From Stentor coeruleus (lineage: Eukaryota > Ciliophora > Heterotrichea > Heterotrichida > Stentoridae), in NCBI GenBank assembly GCA_001970955.1, contig MPUH01000150.1, positions 1 through 64,000 on the forward strand: DNA of 64,000 bases, given 5' to 3'. Position 1 is the first letter of the stretch, and each line of letters begins with the position of its first letter. Made by a program: the position numbers and the translations under genes. This document shows, in pieces, positions 56,401-64,000 of the stretch. The notes below the pieces were generated by a model. That model ran no database searches. It saw only the letters and a list, made by a program, of their open reading frames with translations, and had not been told where the DNA came from.

Positions 56401-58911
56401 AAACAAATTGCTATAAAATTCAATGATTGTATTGATAAATTCGTTGAATTAACTGATTCAGATAAACATCAGGAAAGTTTTTTTATTAAAGCTGAACATA
56501 AAATGCTATCAAGATTACAACAAGAGCCTTTTAAATGCAAACTTATATGTGAAGGGTGGAATTCTAATGAAGAAGCTAAAAATAAATCAATATTTTATGC
56601 ATCACTTGTTACTACATATCAAATACATGTTTGTTATATGTTTAGGTTAATGTCTTTGAAATTAGATGAAAAGAAAAAAATTGAAATGCTTAATTTGATA
56701 TATTGCGATATGGAAAAAGATTATAGGCTTATTTATACATCTATTTATTTAGCGAGAATGCTTTTGAATAGAATTTTAGAGAAAAATAATGTGAAGTATG
56801 AAGATTTACTTGATAATCCTGATGGAACTATTTATAAATGTTTGATAAATAAAATAATTTTAGCAAGTGAATTTGATATGATAAAGCTAAGATTGTTTGC
56901 AGAAAGTGTTATACAAAGTTTGAGTAATGTTGTTCAAAATGATGAAAATGGTATAGACCCAAATCCATTAAGTTGTCAAAAAAATGCCCCAGGTAACTCA
57001 GCAAAAATAAGTAATAAAATTACAGCTTATCAAATAAGCAGAAATATCGTCGATAGGAGAATGTCAAAATTGCGCTTAGTAATGCAGAATTTTGTAGAAG
57101 GGTTTAGGAAATTTGTAGAAGGATTTCAAAAAACCAACCCTGAAAACGAATTTTCAAATGCAGTAACTTTAATTGTTAGAGATTTTATAGAAAAATGCAC
57201 AAAAAAATTTGACCTGAAATTAAAAAAATTCGATTATCAAATCGAATCAGTCTTAATAACAACTCATCTTATCCTCAGTATGATATTTAAACCATTATGT
57301 GATGCTGTTCAAAACCCTTTAGATAATTATGTCCTAGTAGAAAACAAACAAGCATGTTCAAAAGAAAATCTAGATAGTATTTCTGATGCATTAAGGCATT
57401 TTTTTTCTGGGACAAAACTTGGAGAAGCTAATGAAAGATGGTATGCAGAAATAAATGATTATAATACAAAAAATGAAGCAAATCTAAAATTCAAAGTCAT
57501 TTTATTAGAAAATATTGTTAAGAAAAAACCTGAACTAGAAGAACTGTTTTTAGAATCGGTGTTTATGAACTCTTTATCTCCTTTTGAAAAAGAAATTACT
57601 GTATCAGGACGTTCACTTGTATTTTTACATTCGACTACAGCTAATAATTTAGATGAATTAAGGGTTAATAACCCTAGTTATGATCCTTTGATATTATTAA
57701 CTAAAGCTCTTGTTAGTGTCCCAACTATGAAAAGTTTTTCTCCTAATGAGCATATAAATTTATCTTTGTTTACTAGAGCTTTAAGACAAGATCAGTCTAT
57801 TGTAAGGTGTCCTGAATGTGAAATGCTAGTTCCAAGGGATATGGCTCCTAATAATTTTAAACCTGTTATTGAAGTTTATGACCCTATGCCTCCTAATAGT
57901 CCTGCATGTCTTTTTACAAGAATATTAGCAACAGGTTGCAAAAAAATGAAAAAAGGTTTGATTAATGACTATCTCAACCAATACATAAATGTATTTGAAA
58001 AATATATAAGAGACTATAAATCAGTTGAAAGAGTTAACACCCTAATCCACTGTGTAGATACTATTTTTGCAGCAGAAAATGATATGGCTATAGACATTAC
58101 TGATGCTGTACAAAAAGCTTTTGTTGAAAAACATCGTGAGCATTACTTCAAAAAAATCGAAAGAAAATGTGAGCAGGAATATAAACGTCGCAAACATCAT
58201 TGCGCTTTACAACAAAAACTTACTCGTATTTTCAATCATCTTCTTGATATTTTAAATGAAAAACAACAAAGTTCAAGTATTATACCTGAGACTAAAAAAC
58301 TTTTACTTTTTAATGTGGAATATGGTGGAAGCAATCGAGACTTAGAAAGATTTTCTGATTCGGTTATGTTTTCAATATTCCTTAATAAAATCAGAGAATA
58401 TACATCAAAGAAAGAAATGTCTATTAATTTGTTTGAAAACCTTACAGATGAAATGAAAGAATCTTTAAGGGGGTTTATGAAAAGATCACTTTCTGAATTG
58501 AGTCGGAATGGGATAATAAAGGAATATTTTATCCCTGATAAGATGAAAACAAAAGATATTGTGCTTTCTTTTGAAATTGAAGGTGATTTTATTAATATGA
58601 TTGTTACTCATTCGAAGAGTAGATTGAATTTATGTGGTAGGGACGAATTCAGACAAGAAGATTTACTGATTTATGAAAAAATACCATCAGATTATATTGC
58701 AACATTAAGAGAAGAAGCTAAAACTTTGCAAACAGATAAAATGTAATATATAAACAGAACAACATTGCCAGTGCAAAACTCCGCTATAAAATTCGGTTTT
58801 TCTTTACATTCTTTACTAGATATGATTGGCCGTATAGAAGATAAAATAGCTGCTTATGTTCAAAATATAAACATTTCTTTGACTGAAAGAGCAACAACAA
58901 CAAAGAATTAG
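53491..58911 (+). CDS. Giant RCC1-propeller / IQGAP-like RasGAP protein, with a 15-nt intron
   Basis: Exon 1 is 53491-58742 and exon 2 is 58758-58911, giving 1801 residues. Residues 1-925 carry about 13 RCC1 repeats (for example LLMSWGNGDYGKLGNG, VLSWGNNSYGQLGN, LYLWGAGWNGQLGNG), enough for two seven-bladed propellers, with a helical insert at about 125-260 after the first blade. Residues about 1000-1420 match the RasGAP-related domain of IQGAPs: IVDRRMSKLRLVMQNFVEGF, the LILSMIFKPLC segment in place of the YYRYMNPAIV helix, ENLDSISDALRHFF and SYDPLILLTKALVSVPT. A CxxC-containing linker (VRCPECEMLVPRDMAP) follows. The end resembles the RasGAP C-terminal domain (HCALQQKLTRIFNHLLDILN, IEGDFINMIVTHSKSRL). 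No arginine finger is evident, so GTPase binding rather than activation is likely. No calponin or IQ motifs. The next gene is its tandem paralogue. Confidence 0.82.
58743..58757 (+). other. 15-nt intron hiding the last exon
   Basis: GTAATATATAAACAG splits an Ile codon (phase 2). Read through, it gives ATG-TAA and a false stop at 58744-58746. Removing it adds 51 residues, beginning ITTLPVQNSAIKFGFSLHSL and ending at the TAG at 58909-58911, with a well-balanced composition. The exon sum of 5406 bases is a multiple of three. Confidence 0.9.
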
Positions 58912-59118
58912 AATTAGTTTTTAGTAATAAAATGCTAGTTATAAGTTTTATTAAAATATCCATTAAAAATAAATACCTTTTAAATTTACTTTTTTTTATC
59001 AGAAAGCACGTCTTCATAAACATTTTCATAACCAAAGTTAGAAACCCTTAAAATTTACAATATACACATATAAAAACTTAAATAAAAATCTTAATTAAAG
59101 CTCTTAAATACTTTTATA

Positions 59119-62100
59119 ATGGATAGCATAAAGGTACAAGCAAACTATATAAGTTGCTCTGAAAATCATGCTGTAGCAGTTGGAGCTTATGGCCAATTAT
59201 ACGTATGGGGAAAGAATTTTTATGATAAATATTCACAGATTAATATTTCAAATCATCTCAACAGTTCAGAATCTTTTGAAAATTCTTCTCAAATTGAAGA
59301 TGAAAAATTTCAAGAAAAAGATTTACTTCATTATCAATTAGGCGTTATGGATAGTGAAGTTGAATATTTAGAAAAGCCTATTTACTTTTCTTTTAATCAT
59401 CCTTTATATAGAGTTAATGCAACACAAGTAAGCTGTGGGGTTAATTTTACTGCGGTTGTTGCTGAAGAAAAACCTAATGTTCTAATTGATGAAGATTATG
59501 ATGATGATGATGAATACTTTGCTAAAGAAATTGATGATAATCTTCCTGAGATACCTCTTTACAATGCATCAGCTCAAGAAGAAAAAGATTATTCCAATAT
59601 CCTACTTTCCAACAGAATCCGCAAAGAAATAACATCATTCCTCCAATCCAAAAAAATAGAATTCATGCATTACTTCAAATCTCGAATAATCAAAGAGTCT
59701 ACTTTTATCGACCTAATGAGAACAGAAATCAATACCAAATTCACCGCCGATCAAATTCGCACTTTCATAAGTTACAAAAAAATGCGTCTTCCAGGTAAAG
59801 GTATAACCTTAAGACCCTTATACGAACTAATACTTCGATGTAAACAAGGTAGTGGCGTTCTTTTCCTCTTAGGCCGTAAAGACATAATAATTCCAAAAAA
59901 ACATGGTCAATTAAACGCTGAACTTATTCGTGATTTTACATTAGGTTATTATCTAATAACCTTACCAGAATCAGTAAGTTGTGCAAAAGTTTGTTGTGGT
60001 ATAGACTTTGTATTAATATTATCTTTTGATGGATGTGTTTTTAGTTGGGGTACTAAAGGTTCTGCAGCTTTAGGAAAAAATCGTTCCCCAACATGTCAAC
60101 AAATAAAACAAGTTTCTGGATTAGTTACTGAAAGAGTTTATGTAAAAGATATAAGCTGTGGGTTTAATCATTGTTTAGCACTTATGTCTTCTGGGATTTT
60201 AATGGCCTGGGGGAATGGAGATTATGGAAAACTAGGTACTGGAAGACTTGAAAACAATTCTCGTCCTGAAAGTGTTGGAGGAGATTTAGGGGATATTGAG
60301 TTTTTTAAAGCTGGGGCAAATAGTAATTTTTGCAAATGTAAGGGTGGGAATTATTTTGCTTGGGGTGAAGCTAATGATAGCAAGTTTAACAATGATATAT
60401 GCCCTAGAGGGTTTTTTGAGAAACCTGAGCAACTGAGTTTTAATTTTACAATTGTGGATATTGCTATTGGAAAGCATTATTGTGTATATGTAGATAGCTA
60501 TGGGTTTTTACATCAAATTGGTAAAGGAGCTCGTTTGTGTTTGAATAAAAAACATAAATCTTTAGAAGGGACGAGCTTTTATCAAGTCTCAGGAGCTGGG
60601 AATCATTTTTTTGCCCTTTCGATTAAAGGGAGTATATATTCATGGACTTTAGATGAAGAATGTGATATTTTAGGTCGGGATAATGGAGTGGCTATTGATT
60701 GGCCACAGGAAATATCATCATGCTCACAACAGTTTCCTATAAAAGAAATGGATGATGAAATAAACGAAGAACAAACTGTTAAAGAAAGCTCGACTAAGAT
60801 TGTTAAAGTATACTGCCAAGATGAAAATACAATGCTTTTAACTGATAAAGGTGAAGTTATTGCATCAGGAAATAATAAATATGGCCAGATGGGGATTGCA
60901 TATGGAGATCTTGAAGAACTTTCTGAAGATAATATAATTTACCCAACATTTACTCTGATACCAAGACTTAGTATGGCTTTTAAAATATCAATAACATCTA
61001 TGGCTTGTGGTTCTCAGCATGTTCTGGCAATATGTAAAGATGGAAAACTCTTATCATGGGGTGGGAATAGTTATGGTCAACTTGGTAACAAATCCTTATC
61101 ATTTTCTCAGCAGTTCCCTGAATTTGTCACAGCATTAAAAACAGGAAATATCATTCAAGTTGCAGCAGGGACAAATCATTCTTTAATACTTACTGATAAA
61201 GGAGAAGTTTTTTCCTTTGGAAGTGCTGAAAATGGTAAACTTGGTTTAGGGATACTAAAAGCATCTGTTATTATTAGTACACCAACAAAAATTGAAGGGC
61301 TTAATGATATTGTTTTGATATCATGTGGAGCTAATCATTCACTGGCTATAAACAAAAAAAAATCTTTATTATTATGGGGATCTGGATGGAATGGTCAATT
61401 AGGTAATGGTAAAAAGAATACAGAGCATGATCCAATAATACTATTAATCAACCATGAATGGGAATTTGCAACCTGTGGTACTACTCATACTCTGGCTATT
61501 AGTACGGATAAAAAACTTTTTCATTGGGGGGAAGTGTGTTTTCCTGATGAAGAACCAGAAATTTTACAACCAATACGTATAAAAGGTCTTGAAGATATAA
61601 GTTTTAAAAGGGCTTTTGCTAGTGACTGCCACTCAGCAGCACTTGTAGAAAATGGTCTTGCGGTGTACTGTTGGGGAAAGCAAATGCATAAAAGGATTGC
61701 TACAGCGAAATCTGAAGTTAATGATAAAGATCTTTGTAAACCTATTGCACTTAGTATCCCTGGAGAAAAAATAAGCCATTTCGCACTTGGTCAATTTCAT
61801 GGAGTTCTTGTAACAGATCAAGGAAATGTATTTACGTGGGGATATACATATGGTGGAAGGACTGGAGAAGCAGCAGATATTGATAAAAGAACAAAAACAT
61901 ATACAGGAAAACCTATTGATCTATCAAGATACCTATCTAAAGGTGATAAAACAGAAATCGCAATCAAAGAAAATAATATCGACATACAACTAATGCTACA
62001 AAACGAACCTGATGAACTTAACGAACAAAACATTAGAGAAGTTGATAAACAAATCGCATATAAATTCAATGATTGTATCGATAAATTTGTTGAACTAACC

Positions 62101-64000
62101 ACTTTTGATAAATATCAAGAAAAATTTTTCACTAAAGTCGAACATAAAATGCTTACAAGACTTCAACAAGAACCTTTTAAATGTAAACTCATGAGCCAAG
62201 ATCAAGGTCCATATGAAGATATAAAAAACAGAAACATATTTTATGCATCACTTGTAACAACCTATCAAATCCATGTATGTTACATGTTTAAATTATTAGC
62301 ATTAAAATTAGAAGAAAAACAAAAAATTGAAATGCTTAATCTAATTTATTGTGATATGGAAAAAGATTATAGATTAATATACACTTCAATATATTTATCA
62401 AGAATGTTATTAAATAATTTATTAGAAAAAGAAAATGCTCAATATCCTGAGATTTTCCAAGATCCAGATGCTGTGGTTTATAAATGTTTGATAAACAAAA
62501 TTATTATTGCAAGCGAAGTTGATATGGGGAAAATAAGAACTTTAGCTGAAAGTGTTATACAAAGTTTAGGAAATGTGGTACAAAATGATGAAAATGGTAT
62601 CGACCCAAATCCACTTAGTTGTCAAAAAAATGCTCCAAGTAATGTTACAAAAATAAGTAATAAGATAACTGCTTATCAGGTATCTAGGAATATTGTTGAT
62701 AGAAGAATGTCTAAGCTACGACAACTTATGCAATATTTTGTTGAAGTTTTTAAGAAATTTGTCCGTGAAGAAGAGTTTTCTGATATAATAACTATAATAG
62801 CAAAGGATTTTATACAAAAATGCACACAGAAATTTGATTTGAAACTGAAGAAATTCGACTATCAAATTGATTTAGTCCTTATTACAGCACATACAATTTT
62901 AAGTTTAATTTTTAAACCATTATGTGATGTTGTTCAAAACCCTCAAGATTATTATGTCATTGTTGAAAATAAAGAAGCTTGTTCTAGGGAAAATTTAGAT
63001 AGTATTTCTGATTCGTTAAGATCATTTTTCTCTGGAATCAAACTTGGTGAAGCTAATGAGCGATGGTATATAGACATAAACACTTACAATACAAAAAATG
63101 AACAAAATCTTAGTTATAAAGTTCAATTATTAGAAAAAGTTCTTAAAAAAAAACCTGAACTTGAAGAATTGTTCCTTGATTCACTGTTTTTAAACTCTCT
63201 TTCAGCATTTGATAAAGAAATAACTGTTTCAGGACGTTCAATTATATATCTTCATTCAATTACAGCTAATCATTTAGAAGAGCTTAGGGTTAACAATCCT
63301 AGTTACGACCCTTTGATTTTACTTTCCAAAGCTTTAGTTAGTGTCCCTCCTAAAAACACTTTTTCTTTAAATGAACATATAAATTTATCTTTATTTACTA
63401 GAGCTTTAAGACAAGATCAATCTATAGTTAGATGCCCAAAATGTGAAATGTTAATACCTAGAGATATGGCTCCTAGTAATTTTAAACCTGTAATTGATGT
63501 ATATGATCCAATGCCACCTAATAGCCCAGTATGTATGTATACAAAAATCTTAGCCACAGGGTGTAAAAAAGTTAAAAATGGGAAAATTAATGCTTATCTT
63601 GACCAGTATATTGATATCTATGAAAATTTTATTAGAGATTATAAATCTGTTGAAAGAGTTAATGCTCTTATCACTAGTGTAGATACAATTTTTGCTGCAG
63701 AAAATGATATGGCGATTGATATAAATGATCCTGATCAGAAAGCGTTTATTGAAAAACATCGTGAAAAATACTTGAAAAAAATCGAACTTGATTGCGAATC
63801 TGAGTTTAAAAGACGTAAATATCATTGTGCATTACAACAGAAACTTACTAAGATTTTTGATCATTTGCTAGATATTTTAAACAGTAAAAATAAAAGTTCA
63901 AGTATAAATCCTGAGAAAAAGAAACTTTTGCTTTTTAATGTGGAATATGGGGGGAGCAATAGAGATCTTGAAAGATTTTCTGATTCTGTGATGTTTTCGA
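59119..64000 (+). CDS. Second RCC1 / IQGAP-like RasGAP protein, 3' end beyond the window
   Basis: Tandem paralogue of the preceding gene, open for 1627 codons from the ATG at 59119 to the window end with no stop or intron. It is collinear with its neighbour: the N-terminal YISCSENHAVAVGAYGQLYV matches the partner almost exactly, followed by an acidic insert of different length (GEDYDDDDEYFAKE-like, about 130-145), the same helical insert, the same RCC1 blades, the DLSRYLSKGDK linker near residue 935 and the RasGAP-like part (ENLDSISDSLRSFFSGIKLG and YDPLILLSKALVSVPPKN). The window ends at SDSVMFS, about 120 residues before the expected end. Most divergence lies in loops and linkers. By analogy a 15-nt intron near its end is expected outside the window. 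Confidence 0.88.
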   Translation, partial: MDSIKVQANYISCSENHAVAVGAYGQLYVWGKNFYDKYSQINISNHLNSSESFENSSQIEDEKFQEKDLLHYQLGVMDSEVEYLEKPIYFSFNHPLYRVNATQVSCGVNFTAVVAEEKPNVLIDEDYDDDDEYFAKEIDDNLPEIPLYNASAQEEKDYSNILLSNRIRKEITSFLQSKKIEFMHYFKSRIIKESTFIDLMRTEINTKFTADQIRTFISYKKMRLPGKGITLRPLYELILRCKQGSGVLFLLGRKDIIIPKKHGQLNAELIRDFTLGYYLITLPESVSCAKVCCGIDFVLILSFDGCVFSWGTKGSAALGKNRSPTCQQIKQVSGLVTERVYVKDISCGFNHCLALMSSGILMAWGNGDYGKLGTGRLENNSRPESVGGDLGDIEFFKAGANSNFCKCKGGNYFAWGEANDSKFNNDICPRGFFEKPEQLSFNFTIVDIAIGKHYCVYVDSYGFLHQIGKGARLCLNKKHKSLEGTSFYQVSGAGNHFFALSIKGSIYSWTLDEECDILGRDNGVAIDWPQEISSCSQQFPIKEMDDEINEEQTVKESSTKIVKVYCQDENTMLLTDKGEVIASGNNKYGQMGIAYGDLEELSEDNIIYPTFTLIPRLSMAFKISITSMACGSQHVLAICKDGKLLSWGGNSYGQLGNKSLSFSQQFPEFVTALKTGNIIQVAAGTNHSLILTDKGEVFSFGSAENGKLGLGILKASVIISTPTKIEGLNDIVLISCGANHSLAINKKKSLLLWGSGWNGQLGNGKKNTEHDPIILLINHEWEFATCGTTHTLAISTDKKLFHWGEVCFPDEEPEILQPIRIKGLEDISFKRAFASDCHSAALVENGLAVYCWGKQMHKRIATAKSEVNDKDLCKPIALSIPGEKISHFALGQFHGVLVTDQGNVFTWGYTYGGRTGEAADIDKRTKTYTGKPIDLSRYLSKGDKTEIAIKENNIDIQLMLQNEPDELNEQNIREVDKQIAYKFNDCIDKFVELTTFDKYQEKFFTKVEHKMLTRLQQEPFKCKLMSQDQGPYEDIKNRNIFYASLVTTYQIHVCYMFKLLALKLEEKQKIEMLNLIYCDMEKDYRLIYTSIYLSRMLLNNLLEKENAQYPEIFQDPDAVVYKCLINKIIIASEVDMGKIRTLAESVIQSLGNVVQNDENGIDPNPLSCQKNAPSNVTKISNKITAYQVSRNIVDRRMSKLRQLMQYFVEVFKKFVREEEFSDIITIIAKDFIQKCTQKFDLKLKKFDYQIDLVLITAHTILSLIFKPLCDVVQNPQDYYVIVENKEACSRENLDSISDSLRSFFSGIKLGEANERWYIDINTYNTKNEQNLSYKVQLLEKVLKKKPELEELFLDSLFLNSLSAFDKEITVSGRSIIYLHSITANHLEELRVNNPSYDPLILLSKALVSVPPKNTFSLNEHINLSLFTRALRQDQSIVRCPKCEMLIPRDMAPSNFKPVIDVYDPMPPNSPVCMYTKILATGCKKVKNGKINAYLDQYIDIYENFIRDYKSVERVNALITSVDTIFAAENDMAIDINDPDQKAFIEKHREKYLKKIELDCESEFKRRKYHCALQQKLTKIFDHLLDILNSKNKSSSINPEKKKLLLFNVEYGGSNRDLERFSDSVMFS

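Noticed and set aside
58784-59035. 83-residue Leu/Lys-rich minus-strand open frame
   Set aside because: It overlaps the real last exon of the first RCC1-RasGAP gene on the opposite strand and looks like chance AT-rich translation.
1-64000. A variant ciliate code (UGA as Trp, or UAA/UAG as Gln)
   Set aside because: Conserved genes end at TAA, TAG and TGA where their families end, and Trp and Gln positions in conserved motifs use TGG and CAA/CAG.
1-64000. CRISPR arrays, rRNA genes, insertion sequences, LINE or virus-like elements, telomere repeats
   Set aside because: None was seen. The only repeats are the four N-joined duplications, one 45-bp direct repeat and weak diverged repeats near 49.5 kb.

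Overview
The window looks like macronuclear DNA of a heterotrich ciliate, most likely Stentor (S. coeruleus or a close relative). The DNA is very AT-rich and densely packed, with about 34 protein genes in 64 kb on both strands and many convergent gene ends only 60-150 bp apart. Genes end in TAA, TAG and TGA, so the code is standard. At least three introns are present, each exactly 15 nt (10519-10533, 30156-30170 on the minus strand, 58743-58757). Fifteen-nucleotide introns with a standard code are the known signature of Stentor. No mobile element, virus-like element, CRISPR array or rRNA gene was seen.

Layout. 1-5.3 kb: a calcium-dependent protein kinase cut by the window edge, a DYRK kinase, a divergent actin-related protein and an unknown coiled-coil protein. 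5.6-13.2 kb: a membrane pepsin-like pseudo-protease, a PHD/ePHD chromatin protein, a CUE-Smr protein, an unknown protein, a decayed gene and a DHHC palmitoyltransferase. 13.4-19.6 kb: two amino-acid transporters of the AAAP family, a CEP120 homologue and a 57-residue small protein. 19.8-24.4 kb: an unknown protein, a phosphatase fused to a degenerate oligoribonuclease domain, and an aspartyl beta-hydroxylase. 25-31.6 kb: a ubiquitin protease with a very long CxxC zinc-finger tail, a RING-type protein beside it, an intron-containing unknown gene and two small decayed fragments. 31.6-44 kb: an F-BAR protein, two centrins around a coiled-coil gene, and two further long coiled-coil proteins. 44.7-53.3 kb: ribosomal protein eL24, a convergent pair of CK1-like pseudokinases, a long basic Trp/aromatic-rich protein and a CFAP20-domain protein. 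53.5-64 kb: two tandem paralogues of a giant RCC1-propeller plus IQGAP-like RasGAP protein, the second running off the window.

There is no operon logic. Several genes nevertheless fit the biology of a large, contractile, heavily ciliated cell: CEP120, two centrins, a CFAP20-domain protein, an actin-related protein, coiled-coil proteins, and calcium and phosphorylation signalling. Some family members have lost catalytic residues: actin-like, pepsin-like, CK1-like, oligoribonuclease-like and one centrin.

Two features colour the whole window. First, sense-strand leaders are almost free of G and trailers almost free of C, so base skew brackets many genes. Second, there are four places where a single N separates two nearly identical copies of 44-110 bp. 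These look like unmerged contig overlaps, and they insert false residues or a false frameshift into four genes.
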